From Candidatus Hodarchaeota archaeon (GTDB taxonomy: Archaea; Asgardarchaeota; Heimdallarchaeia; Hodarchaeales; YT1-039), in contig JAEOTF010000074.1 of NCBI GenBank assembly GCA_016840025.1, positions 5,351 to 69,350 of the forward strand: a DNA stretch of 64,000 nt, written 5' to 3'. Within the stretch, counting starts at the first letter, position 1, and each line of letters starts with the position of its first letter. The notes beneath the pieces were generated by a model, which ran no database searches, was not told the origin of the DNA, and was given only the letters and a program-made list of their open reading frames with translations. The position numbers and the translations under genes were made by a program. Positions 46,322 to 55,399 of the stretch are shown here, piece by piece.

Positions 46322-47041
46322 CTAATATGCTATAAAAGCAGCTAATAAACTCAGGATGAGGAAACTTATGCCTAAAGGAGTAAATTTTTTGGGGTCATGA
46401 GGAAATCTTCCATTAAAACCTCTTGATGTGAGCATATCTGCAATTGCTTCTGAACGTTTGAAAGTTCTAGCTAATAAACTCCCAATGGTGAAACCAATTA
46501 TTTTTAGGGATCCCAAATTGAACCATCGTGATTTTCCATATGCTCGGGCATATTGTGCATCTAAAATCCTAATAATGTCTCTCTTGATAATAGCGATTTG
46601 TTGCCAAGTAAGAAAAAGCAGAGAGGAAAGAATTCTAGGAAAATGTAAATCCTCTAAAACATATACAATTTCTATGAAAGATTCTTCTGACTCAATTAAT
46701 GTCAATACAAAACAAGCAGCTAATAAAGCTTTTAGAAAAAGGAAAATAGCAAATTCTTCACGTGTAAAAAATGATGATTGGATACCGTTTGAATATTTAA
46801 TGACTTCTTCACTTCTTAAAATCGCGAGAAAGGCAAGAGAAAACATTAGTGGGAGCAATGGCAATATTTTTTTCACGATACTTTTCTTTGGTCGAAAAGC
46901 TAGCAAAAAAACAAGAAAAATTAGTGAAAAATGAAGAATTTGCTGTTGTTCGACTGTTAGGGCTACAAAGGCATCCATAATAATGACTGAGAGAAATTTA
47001 GCCTTAGAATCAATTCTAAAAAATCCCTTCGTTGAAACCAA
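46322..47041 (-). CDS. cbiQ: ECF transporter transmembrane subunit (CbiQ/NikQ)
   Basis: 239 residues with about five membrane helices. The coupling motif region ARAYGKSRW is followed by a second basic helix (LLARTFKRSEAIADMLTSRGFNG), where CbiQ-type EcfT proteins contact the ATPase with short Arg motifs. It joins the CbiO ATPase to the CbiM substrate unit. Confidence 0.9.
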   Translation of the reverse strand: MVSTKGFFRIDSKAKFLSVIIMDAFVALTVEQQQILHFSLIFLVFLLAFRPKKSIVKKILPLLPLMFSLAFLAILRSEEVIKYSNGIQSSFFTREEFAIFLFLKALLAACFVLTLIESEESFIEIVYVLEDLHFPRILSSLLFLTWQQIAIIKRDIIRILDAQYARAYGKSRWFNLGSLKIIGFTIGSLLARTFKRSEAIADMLTSRGFNGRFPHDPKKFTPLGISFLILSLLAAFIAY

Positions 47042-47076
47042 CCCATGTATCCTCAGAGTTACAGCTTTAACAATTT

Positions 47077-47394
47077 TTATGATTCAATTGTGTTGGTGGT
47101 TGTTTTTTCATTCTTTTTTGAAATTAATACTGCTGGAATAACAAAAATCCCTGCAACAAGAATCATCCCTGCTATTGCTGAAAATATTGTACCTAGTTCT
47201 TTAAGCTCTCCAATCTCATAATCGGGGAATGGTGACCCTTCCCAGATTTCTTTAGCATCACCTAAGAATCCTTCTTCTTCAGCTACGAATTCTAAGCCAT
47301 CAGGATGGGTAGACGCAAAAATTGATAGGATAGTAATAAGAATCAGTAAAATCCCTAATCCAATTAGAGTTTTTTGTGAGACCATCTTATACAC
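47077..47394 (-). CDS. PDGLE-domain subunit of metal importer (CbiN/NikN role)
   Basis: 105 residues. Two helices (about 9-27 and 72-90) flank a loop with the PDGLE motif (about 31-35) followed by VAEEEGF. Such proteins replace CbiN in many nickel/cobalt ECF systems and assist CbiM. Its start overlaps the CbiM gene's stop by eight bases. Confidence 0.88.
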   Translation of the reverse strand: MYKMVSQKTLIGLGILLILITILSIFASTHPDGLEFVAEEEGFLGDAKEIWEGSPFPDYEIGELKELGTIFSAIAGMILVAGIFVIPAVLISKKNEKTTTNTIES

Positions 47395-48034
47395 TCATTG
47401 CTTTCCAACTTGAGAAAGTTTGTAGATCAAATTCAATGGTTTTCAAATAAGCAAGAACACTTGCTGTGATTATGCCTTCACCAACCCCAATAATGACGTG
47501 CCAAATCGCCATCATAATAATTGCTGCAGTAAGATCTACTGTTCCTGATAAACCGATCTCTATTGCCGCACAAACTGCTGATACTAATACAGCAATGCTA
47601 GCGCCTAGAAAACTACCTATCCAAAAACCTGTGTCATTTTTAATGAATTTACGAAATGTATCAAATATTGTGTAGCCAATAAGTGCACCTATGACTCCCA
47701 TATTTGTGATATTGGCTCCTAATGCAAGTATTCCACCATCTGCAAAAACAAGACATTGAATCGTAAGAATAACAGTCATAGTGAGGATACTTGCCCAAGG
47801 TCCTACAATCGCTGCAATTAGTACCGCACCACCTAAATGACCTGATGTCCCTGATGCAACAGGAAAATTCAACATTTGAGCCCCAAAGACAACTGCTCCC
47901 AAAACTGCCATGTATGACAATTGTTTTTCATCTATTTCTCGTAATTGGTGGAGAGAATAAACTACAAAGCCAATGGCTATGATCCATGTTACAATAATAA
48001 TTGGTAAAGAAAGAAACCCATCTGGGATATGCAT
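47387..48034 (-). CDS. cbiM: Metal importer substrate-binding subunit (CbiM/NikM)
   Basis: 215 residues with the starting MHIPDGFLS whose Met-His amino end binds Ni2+ or Co2+ after insertion. There are six to seven helices, and ASGTSGHLGG is typical. First gene of the four-gene operon. It is divergent from nikR, which indicates nickel rather than cobalt. Confidence 0.92.
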   Translation of the reverse strand: MHIPDGFLSLPIIIVTWIIAIGFVVYSLHQLREIDEKQLSYMAVLGAVVFGAQMLNFPVASGTSGHLGGAVLIAAIVGPWASILTMTVILTIQCLVFADGGILALGANITNMGVIGALIGYTIFDTFRKFIKNDTGFWIGSFLGASIAVLVSAVCAAIEIGLSGTVDLTAAIIMMAIWHVIIGVGEGIITASVLAYLKTIEFDLQTFSSWKAMSV

Positions 48035-48055
48035 TTCTAATCACTATGAAAGATT

Positions 48056-48067
48056 TTATTATATAAA
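48056..48067 (-). promoter_or_regulatory. Box A promoter of the cbiM operon
   Basis: TTTATATAATAA on the minus strand, about 22-33 bases upstream of the CbiM ATG. A transcript from here would be nearly leaderless. The NikR-like dyad abuts it. Confidence 0.45.
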
Positions 48068-48071
48068 CGAA

Positions 48072-48101
48072 TTAATACACTCTTTTTAAAGGTTGTATTA
48101 A
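48072..48101. promoter_or_regulatory. Putative NikR operator
   Basis: TTAATACA-N14-TGTATTAA, perfect 8-bp arms. The 22-base centre-to-centre spacing of its TAATAC/GTATTA half-sites equals that of the E. coli nik operator (GTATGA-N16-TCATAC). It lies between cbiM and nikR, next to the cbiM box A, so bound NikR could block both promoters. Confidence 0.6.
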
Positions 48102-48134
48102 AGGTTATTCACATTCAGAAGAGGATTCTTAATA

Positions 48135-48560
48135 ATGTCTAATGAAAAGGAAGATAAAGGTGAACGTAAGATTGTCTCTTTTTCCGTCTCCCCTCCCCTT
48201 TATGAAAAATTTGAGAAAGAATGGAAACGGAGAGCCTATCCCAATCGTTCCAATGCTATCAGAGATCTTCTTGAATCGTTTGTTAGTGAAGAAGTTACTG
48301 AAGTTACTGTGATCGCCATAATTGTCGTTATTTATGACCACGATGAGGCAGATTTAGCCCAAGTTGTACATATTCAGCATCTTCACATGGATTCTATAAA
48401 AACTCTTGCTTCCTTTCATCTCCACCTAGACGATAACCTTTGTTCAGATTTAATCGCAGTCAGAGGCTCGGAAGAACTGGTGACCTCTGTAGAAAAGCGA
48501 TTTCGGCAAGTGCCCGGTGTTCAAAGTGTTCGTCGGGCGGTAATTCATGTAGAAACGTAG
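48135..48560 (+). CDS. nikR: Nickel-responsive regulator NikR
   Basis: 141 residues. The N-terminal ribbon-helix-helix (IVSFSVSPPLYEKFEKEW, NRSNAIRDLL) is followed by an ACT-type domain. Nickel site residues appear as HxH plus Cys in SFHLHLDDNLCSDL, with another His in VIYDHDEAD. It would repress the divergent importer at high nickel. An AGAGG precedes the start. Confidence 0.95.
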   Translation: MSNEKEDKGERKIVSFSVSPPLYEKFEKEWKRRAYPNRSNAIRDLLESFVSEEVTEVTVIAIIVVIYDHDEADLAQVVHIQHLHMDSIKTLASFHLHLDDNLCSDLIAVRGSEELVTSVEKRFRQVPGVQSVRRAVIHVET

Positions 48561-48710
48561 ATTATAGTAAGAAGAAAGGTAAAATATGTTCTTTTATTAG
48601 AGAGATAAAAGCTAAGAAAGAATAGAAAAAAATCCATTAAGAGTTGCATCCGTGGAATATACGAAATAGAGGATTTATAATATCATAATCGCTCCTCTGG
48701 AGTCTCAAGG

Positions 48711-49544
48711 ATGATCATTGACGCCAAAATACATTTGAGTAATGATTTCGCAGACATTCAGACTTTAATCTCCACGATGGATGATTTTGAAATCGCTTAT
48801 TCGATTATTACGCCGTCATTGTACTCGAATGAAAAAACCCCACATTATCCGCCTATTATTGCCATGAGAATTGCTTCTAGCCGTCCTTTCTCAGCCTTAT
48901 TATATCGTATAAATGATAGCAAGCGAATGAGGAGAAATTACTCCTCAAGCCCCGATAATTCTAGTACTGAATCAGCTGTTCTAGCTTATCCTAAACGTTT
49001 AGTGAGATTTGCATGGATAAATCCTGACGCTCCTAACTTTCTTTCCGAGCTCAATAAATGCTTTAGTTCCCAGGAAGCAGATCGTCCACGAGGGATTAAA
49101 CTTCATTTATTTCTCCACCGTTTATTACTAGCTTCTCAGAATGTATTACGAGTTGTAGACTATGCTCGAACCAAAAAAGTACCTTTACTTCTTGATTTAG
49201 GCTATAGGGCAAGAGTGAACGAATTTTTAGATTTCCTTGAAGTATGTGAAGATCATCCTGTGATTGTAGGTCACATGGGAGGAAAAAGATGGTTTCGTCT
49301 GCTTCGTGAAACTGAAACTAAGTCAAATGTCTATTTCGAAATTTCTCCTATCTTTGCTGTTACGAAAAAGATGATATTAAAGGCTAATTCAATTGTGGGG
49401 GCTGATAGGGTAATTTTTGCTACAGGTGCACCAACAGCAGGTACTCAGAAAAATGCAATAGAACGGGTACAAAAATTACCAATTTCTCAAACTGAAAAGC
49501 AACAGATCCTTGGTGAGAACATAGCCTCGTTACTGGGGTTATGA
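48711..49544 (+). CDS. Amidohydrolase-family TIM-barrel protein lacking metal ligands
   Basis: 277 residues of the amidohydrolase_2 type: N-terminal IIDAKIHLS replaces the usual DxHxH, so the first metal His is Lys. The IVGHMGG strand is kept, but the final strand reads FATGAPTAG where these enzymes usually have SD or GSD with the catalytic Asp. The changes suggest loss of metal catalysis or a different chemistry. An upstream GGAG precedes the ATG. The substrate is unknown. Confidence 0.75.
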   Translation: MIIDAKIHLSNDFADIQTLISTMDDFEIAYSIITPSLYSNEKTPHYPPIIAMRIASSRPFSALLYRINDSKRMRRNYSSSPDNSSTESAVLAYPKRLVRFAWINPDAPNFLSELNKCFSSQEADRPRGIKLHLFLHRLLLASQNVLRVVDYARTKKVPLLLDLGYRARVNEFLDFLEVCEDHPVIVGHMGGKRWFRLLRETETKSNVYFEISPIFAVTKKMILKANSIVGADRVIFATGAPTAGTQKNAIERVQKLPISQTEKQQILGENIASLLGL

Positions 49545-49591
49545 ATGCATCTGGTTTAGGATCTAAAACTTGTTTGCAAAATATGTCAAAT

Positions 49592-50209
49592 TTATTCTGG
49601 ATACACCGAGAGTTGTCCCCCTAGTTGTCGAGCGATACAAAAAACACGTATAGTATCCTCAACCGCACGTGTGAGTATGAATGCATGTTCTAATGAGCTA
49701 GCTGCGGCGATTAAGCCATGATTTTGCATGATTGCGATTCCAGCATCGGTAATCACCTCTGCAACACCTGCAGCCAATTCTTCTGAACCCGAGGGAGCAT
49801 AGGGAACAAAGACTTCATTCAAGTCAGGTACAAGCATCTGTAGTTCATGAGTCAATGGAGGAATGTCAACAGGTGCAATGGAAAACGCCGTTGAATAAGG
49901 ACCATGGGAGTGAATTACCGCGTTATAATCTTCTTCTTCCTCATATATTGCCAGATGGAGCTTTGATTCTATAGATGGGCGTAATTGTTCTTTAACTCTC
50001 TCTAGGATAGTTCCATCTAGAGAGATTCTAACTAAATCTTCTGGGTTAACTCGATTCTTTCTGACTCCCATTGGTGTGATCCAAATTGATACCTGGTCTT
50101 GGGAGCGGCGACTTAAGTTTCCTCCAATATCTGTCAGGAGCCCCTGCGAGTACAGCTCTTTCATAACCTCACAGAGTTCATTTTTAATCCCTTTGTCTAG
50201 ACCTGTCAT
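49592..50209 (-). CDS. Class II aldolase (fuculose-phosphate aldolase type)
   Basis: 205 residues from the ATG at 50209. Zinc residues occur in HSHGPYS (with Glu in the strand before) and a third His near NHG. GGNLSRR is the phosphate loop. It cleaves a ketose 1-phosphate to DHAP and an aldehyde, or is an epimerase of the araD type. An in-frame TTG at 50239 is possible. It is last in the sugar operon after the FGGY kinase. Confidence 0.88.
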   Translation of the reverse strand: MTGLDKGIKNELCEVMKELYSQGLLTDIGGNLSRRSQDQVSIWITPMGVRKNRVNPEDLVRISLDGTILERVKEQLRPSIESKLHLAIYEEEEDYNAVIHSHGPYSTAFSIAPVDIPPLTHELQMLVPDLNEVFVPYAPSGSEELAAGVAEVITDAGIAIMQNHGLIAAASSLEHAFILTRAVEDTIRVFCIARQLGGQLSVYPE

Positions 50210-50248
50210 TCTGTAATAACTCTCCAACCTAACTTTCAAAAATCTAAA

Positions 50249-51826
50249 TTAACTCTCAAAATTATGTAAACGCTGGTACATTGCTTTGTTATTCTTATAT
50301 ATCAATAAGAATTCTTTAAACAATCGGTCATAAATTTTCCTGTGATTTGGATTTGGATGATAGATCTTTTTGAACTGAATTAACTTTGGAATGTCATTAA
50401 ACGTGATATATCCCAACGCAACAGAAGCTAGAAATGCTGCACCTTTTGCGTTGGCTTGGATTGGGTTTTGCACTTGTCTTATTACACGGTTTAGGACATC
50501 AGCGTAAATCTGACACCAAACATCAGATTGAGCACCACCACCTATAATATTAAGGGGTTCCAATTTTCTTTTGATGAAAGCATCAACATATTTTAACAAC
50601 CAACGACTGTTATAAGCCACACCTTCAAAAACCGCTCTAATGAGATGTTCTTTTTTCGTGGTTAAAGATAGGTTATGGAGTCCTCCTCGCGCAGTATGAT
50701 CTTCAATTGGAGTCCTCTCCCCATACAACCAAGGAGTAAAGATTACTTTTCCACTTCCTGCAGGCACTTGCTCCACAATCTCATCAAATTTTTTGTAGAT
50801 ATCTGGATAATCATCTTTGAAGACGTTATCCTGTAGAAATGAAAGGCACATTCCCGCACTTTCTTGTTCATTAGCAATAAAATACTTACCTGGGATGGGA
50901 GATGGTACAGAAGCCATGTTATGCGAAATATCCGTTTTTTTATAAGGGACGATGCTAGAAATCCATGAGCTGGAGCCAATATAAATATGTCCCTGAAAAT
51001 CTTTTACAGCTCCAGAACCAATTACTGCTGATGGAACATCCGCCGAACCAGTGACTATTTTTACATCTCTATTTATTCCAATCTCATCTGCTACATTATT
51101 AGATATTTCCCCCAAAATATCAATTGCCTGCCTTAATTTAGGTAATTTGTTTACATCAATTTTTAGTTGTTTGATCAAGAATTTATCATAATGAACATTG
51201 TTGATGTTTCTGGTATTAGTTACCCAATGGAGTGTAATTGAATCAAATGAAGATACAAATTTCCCTGTAAGCTTGAGATTGAGAAAATCCTTGCACTCAA
51301 GAAACTTGTATGTATTGTCATATATTTCTGGCAATTCGTTCTTTAAATATAAAATATGCGCAATTGGATCTTTCCCACCTAATGTTGGGGCACCTCCTGC
51401 CTTCCAAATCCATCTAGGAATTTTAAAAATGGAATAACCCGAAATGTTAAGAAATCCGCTCATTAGCTTCTTTACATATGGCGCCCCTCGTGCGTCCATC
51501 CATATAATCGCGTTCATTAAATGGTTACCATCAACATCGACAGCTACGGTTCCTGACCATTGACTTGAACAACATATTGCCACAATATCTTCTACAGGTA
51601 TAAGTTCTTTGTCAATAAGCCTTTTTGAGGATGTTAAGAGGGCTTGCCACCATTCTTCGGGATCTTGTTCTGCACCACCATTTTCTTTAAGATAGACCGG
51701 CGTTTTTTCAAGCACAAAATCTAGAGTTTCGCCATACACAGAAGCTATTGCAGCTTTCACACCACTAGTGCCATGATCAATCGCTAAAATGTACTTCTGC
51801 TCTTTTCTATCTTTAAAGTCTCTCAT
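50249..51826 (-). CDS. FGGY-family carbohydrate kinase (xylulokinase-like)
   Basis: 525 residues. The N-terminal ATP site ILAIDHGTSGVKA, the middle NAIIWMDARG with the catalytic Asp region, and the C-terminal GGGAQSDVWCQIYADVLN mark an FGGY sugar kinase. Pairing with an aldolase suggests ketose or ketopentose phosphorylation followed by cleavage. The sugar is not determined by sequence. Confidence 0.9.
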   Translation of the reverse strand: MRDFKDRKEQKYILAIDHGTSGVKAAIASVYGETLDFVLEKTPVYLKENGGAEQDPEEWWQALLTSSKRLIDKELIPVEDIVAICCSSQWSGTVAVDVDGNHLMNAIIWMDARGAPYVKKLMSGFLNISGYSIFKIPRWIWKAGGAPTLGGKDPIAHILYLKNELPEIYDNTYKFLECKDFLNLKLTGKFVSSFDSITLHWVTNTRNINNVHYDKFLIKQLKIDVNKLPKLRQAIDILGEISNNVADEIGINRDVKIVTGSADVPSAVIGSGAVKDFQGHIYIGSSSWISSIVPYKKTDISHNMASVPSPIPGKYFIANEQESAGMCLSFLQDNVFKDDYPDIYKKFDEIVEQVPAGSGKVIFTPWLYGERTPIEDHTARGGLHNLSLTTKKEHLIRAVFEGVAYNSRWLLKYVDAFIKRKLEPLNIIGGGAQSDVWCQIYADVLNRVIRQVQNPIQANAKGAAFLASVALGYITFNDIPKLIQFKKIYHPNPNHRKIYDRLFKEFLLIYKNNKAMYQRLHNFES

Positions 51827-51841
51827 TTTTAAAACCCGAAA

Positions 51842-53059
51842 TCATAGAGTTATTTTCTCTACATTGCCTTTGTCATCAATCGATTCAATAAAAAGTGGAG
51901 ACCCCTTACCACTAACCTTTTCAAGACCAAGGAATTCTTGCATAATGCTCAGAAAATGTAATGGATTAATACATGCTTCAGGGGGTAGCACCCCTTTTCC
52001 TTTAATCATGCCTCGTTTCATTAGTGCCGCTGCAAGCGCTGCGGGAATTCCTGTTCCTTCGCCCATAGCTTGATCTTCTGATGCAAGAGAGAATATAAAT
52101 TGATGAGATTTTGCTCCTTTTTTACCTTTAACAACAATTTTTACACACCCTCTTTGGCTACCAAAATTTGTTTCCTTCAAAATTTTCTCTCTTTGATCTA
52201 TAATATAAGCAATCGCAAAATCGAAGGGAGAAATCTTTTTTCCATGGACATTTAATGGCTTTTCATCAATAAGACCCAATTTGACAATATCAATAATTTT
52301 TTGGAAATATTCTGGTGGTAACACCGTTCCTTTGTTTGTCACACGTTTCAAACCTTTGATATACTTTGGTAATGTGATAATTTCTGGATGAGGATACGGG
52401 TGAACCTTATATCTCCCTAATTTAATGAAATCTACTTCTTCTTCTAAAGCTTTCCCCTCTTCTCCAAAAAACTGGGCTGTTTTGAATTCACCATCTATAA
52501 ATACTGGAATATCAATGAGCATTGAGTGAATTCGATGCCCAATTACACCCTGCCCTTCAAAAGGCTCCCCACCATGTGCATGGTAGAGATCGATAGAATC
52601 AACTTCATCAAGCAATTGGTCAGCGGCAAATTTCGCAAGCAGATTCGTAACACCAGGGGAGCTCCCCATACCAATTAATGCACAAATGTCTGCTTGTTTC
52701 GCAGCAGTATCCATTTCGAGGATTTCACGCGTAGCATCGACATCGTCACATATATCAACATAGTTCGTTCCTGTTTCTATCACTGCTTTTAGAATTGGGG
52801 GACCATACTTGTAATATGGACCAATACAATTCAAGACAACATCCGAATCCTTAATGGCATTTTTAATGCTATCTGGATCTAATGCATCAACCCTTACTGC
52901 TGAAAGCTTTTTTGACCCTATTTTCCTAATAATTTCACGAGCTTTTTTGACATTAATATCTCCAATGACAACATCCGAGAAATCAGGCAAGTTCACAAGA
53001 GAGCCAACAGCAACACTACCAACCACCCCACAACCACCCAAAACAGTTATTTTTGACAT
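51842..53059 (-). CDS. Saccharopine dehydrogenase-like NAD(P)-dependent oxidoreductase
   Basis: About 405 residues from the Met before KITVLGGCGVVGSVAVG (dinucleotide-binding loop). The middle GPYYKYGPPILKAVIETGTNYVD is a family signature. Homologs reduce or oxidise an amino acid/imine; in this operon the substrate could be a sugar acid or amino sugar instead. An upstream Met would overlap the phosphatase gene. An ATP/sugar gene order kinase-dehydrogenase-phosphatase points to a sugar pathway. Confidence 0.85.
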   Translation of the reverse strand: MSKITVLGGCGVVGSVAVGSLVNLPDFSDVVIGDINVKKAREIIRKIGSKKLSAVRVDALDPDSIKNAIKDSDVVLNCIGPYYKYGPPILKAVIETGTNYVDICDDVDATREILEMDTAAKQADICALIGMGSSPGVTNLLAKFAADQLLDEVDSIDLYHAHGGEPFEGQGVIGHRIHSMLIDIPVFIDGEFKTAQFFGEEGKALEEEVDFIKLGRYKVHPYPHPEIITLPKYIKGLKRVTNKGTVLPPEYFQKIIDIVKLGLIDEKPLNVHGKKISPFDFAIAYIIDQREKILKETNFGSQRGCVKIVVKGKKGAKSHQFIFSLASEDQAMGEGTGIPAALAAALMKRGMIKGKGVLPPEACINPLHFLSIMQEFLGLEKVSGKGSPLFIESIDDKGNVEKITL

Positions 53060-53114
53060 AAATTTAAATGAATCCGCCATATTTTTATTTTTTTCTAAGA
53101 AATAGAATATCAGA

Positions 53115-53795
53115 TTAGAAATCTTCATCATTAAGCGCGGGGAGCCCCGAAATTAATTTTGCTGCCTCTCCATGAAGATGAGATACCATATTCCATTCTA
53201 ACAATTTACATTTTAACTTTTCGTTGTTAATAGTGATTTTTAGCTTGGTTATTGAACAATTAGGGATTTCTTTCTCTTTTAATTCATAGATGTTAACATT
53301 ATGGCAGATGGTTTTGAGAACTACTTTGAAGATTCCTCCATGTCCCACAATAATGATTTTTTCGTTAACGTTCTTCTGTACTGCTTGTTTAAGTCCTTTT
53401 AACATTCTAATGAGTAACATATCATAATCTTCCCCCTTTGGAAATTGTGATCTATGATTTCCATTATACCAATCATTGATAATGGAGAAATAAATATCCC
53501 AGTTTTTTTTGTTAACAGGCTTCCCCTCTAATGAACCCACATTGATTTCTCGAAAATTCTCTATGATATTGATGTCGAGATTGAGACAGCTCGCAATAAT
53601 TACCGCTGTTTCAATGGCTCTTTTTAATGGTGAAGAGAAAATCTTATGGATTTCCTTGTTTTTAAAGTAATCTCCTGTCTGTTGAGCTTGAAGCTTACCT
53701 TTAGAAGTTAAAGGATAGTCAACCAACTTATAAGAGAACTCTTTGGTGATGTTTGCCTTACTTTCACCATGCCTAACGTAATCAACCAATGTCAT
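53115..53795 (-). CDS. Histidine phosphatase family protein
   Basis: 226 residues. RHGES (about 8-12) holds the catalytic His; SSPLKRAIETA and VGHGG carry the remaining phosphate-pocket residues. First gene of the four-gene operon. It may remove phosphate from a sugar phosphate of the pathway. A TATA-like TTTATATATAAA at 53887-53898 lies about 95 bases upstream. Confidence 0.88.
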   Translation of the reverse strand: MTLVDYVRHGESKANITKEFSYKLVDYPLTSKGKLQAQQTGDYFKNKEIHKIFSSPLKRAIETAVIIASCLNLDINIIENFREINVGSLEGKPVNKKNWDIYFSIINDWYNGNHRSQFPKGEDYDMLLIRMLKGLKQAVQKNVNEKIIIVGHGGIFKVVLKTICHNVNIYELKEKEIPNCSITKLKITINNEKLKCKLLEWNMVSHLHGEAAKLISGLPALNDEDF

Positions 53796-53886
53796 AATAA
53801 GCCAATGAAACTAAAGTGCACTTATTCTTTGCTGACAAATGGTTTCCCTTTTCTTTCACTCCCGCTTTTTTCCGGTAATTTTCTTG

Positions 53887-53898
53887 TTTATATATAAA
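53887..53898. promoter_or_regulatory. Symmetrical box A between divergent genes
   Basis: TTTATATATAAA, readable on both strands, between the phosphatase operon (start 53795) and the homing endonuclease gene (start 54016). The same 12-mer occurs at 55259-55270, which makes it weak evidence. Confidence 0.35.
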
Positions 53899-53924
53899 CT
53901 GATAGTACATTATACTAGTAGTCC

Positions 53925-53995
53925 ACTACCTGTGGTACAAAATTCGAGAAAAAGCAGGTTGCTGGTTTCTTTGAGGAAATAAAGCCACAGGTAGT
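53925..53995. repeat. 11-bp inverted repeat upstream of the homing endonuclease
   Basis: ACTACCTGTGG (53925-53935) and its exact reverse complement CCACAGGTAGT (53985-53995), 49 bases apart. It could be a stem-loop in a leader, an end of a mobile element or a recognition site. Confidence 0.55.
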
Positions 53996-54015
53996 AAGAC
54001 AGGTGTTACAGTGTT

Positions 54016-55139
54016 ATGTCAGACAACAAAAAAGAACGAGAACTAGGAAGAATCACACTGGACACGGACAAACCTTGGCAGAATAAACTGTTTTTGCTGG
54101 TCTTCTACCAGTTCCTCCGATTATTACCACCAATCATCGCAAACTTCTTATCCGAGCTTAGTATCAGAGTTGATCCTACGACAATAATTTCCAATGCTAA
54201 AAGATTAAACCTCAGTAACACACCTAATGAGTTGTATGTTTGCATTTACTATCTCGTCTTCGGGTATTCTACACGCGAAACAGCCAAAGTCTTTGATATA
54301 GGTTCACACAGTACAATTAGGAAAATTATCAAACGAAATGATTTTGTAACACGTACTAGAACAGAAGGTGTACGTCAAAATCACATAAGGAACCTCACGA
54401 GACGCTACAATATCCCTTTTACCTTTGAATATAGAGGACTGTTATACGGGAGTATAGCTGCCGATGGTTCAATACATTCTGGGGTTAATACTTCCGGTTT
54501 TGAGATCAATCAAAAATGGACAAGCAGAGAATACCTTCTACACTTCAATGTACGGATTGCAGAAGCATCAGGTTATACAGTCTCCATCCGAGAACCCAAG
54601 TCCCAAACCTCAATGACAATGATACTCGATCTGTCACTGTTGTTAGCACTAATTACAGTGTACAATTGAAAGAACTAGAGGAGAAATACTATCGCGATCT
54701 GACAACCGAAGAAAGAGCAGTCTACCCTGATAGGAAACGTATGAAAGTTCTTCCCCCTGACTTCTTCATTACCCCACGTCTCCTTCTGTATCTCTACTTG
54801 GAAGACGGATCATTAATGCAACAACACTACACTAAGGTAAATGGCGAAACATCAACCTATTGGTTTGTTGAGATTTGTACAGATAACTTTGATTTACCAG
54901 ACGTTCAACGACTCTGTGATCTTTTGTCTACAGCAATTGGGGATAGTGGCATCGAACCAGTCCCAGTTACAGCATACGAACACCAATACGCAAATGGGAG
55001 AACTATCACTCCCAAAAAGGACAGCTATTACAGAGCAAGACTCACCGTAGAAGCTTCCCATAAATTCTTTGAGTATATTGGTTGGAACAGTCCTGTTTCG
55101 TGCTTCAATTACAAATATCCGCCTAAACCTGCCACCTAA
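54016..55139 (+). pseudogene. Frameshifted LAGLIDADG homing endonuclease
   Basis: Two overlapping frames (54016-54669 and 54516-55139) together form one protein. The first has an HTH-like segment (GYSTRETAKVFDIGSHSTIR) and LAGLIDADG motif 1, LLYGSIAADGSI (142-153). The second has LAGLIDADG motif 2, LLLYLYLEDGSL, with the trailing K-x-S-Y-Y-R-A-R-L. The frame change falls near 54595-54640. A one-base indel there (gene decay or assembly error) explains it. The gene is free-standing, not within an intron or intein host. Confidence 0.75.
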
Positions 55140-55399
55140 GTTTCTTCCTTCTTCCCTTCTTTTTTGAACACATTTTACTCGTTTGTTAATGTGTTTGTTG
55201 CTCGACAGTTTTAGTTTCTTCCTAAGAATTGGATGATTTTTTCAAATCTAGAAAACTCTTTATATATAAATAAATAATTGAAGACTTATGGTGTATATTT
55301 TCCGTTTTTCCCATATCGTTGTCTTTCTTTTTTCAGTAATAGATCATAAATCGCATTAAATGAGGGAAATCCATTCAAAGCGACAGTAGTAAAATTCTC

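Noticed and set aside
53887..55270. TTTATATATAAA at 53887-53898 and again at 55259-55270, flanking the homing endonuclease
   Set aside because: A palindromic AT-rich 12-mer can recur by chance, and adjoining bases do not match, so I do not treat it as element ends.
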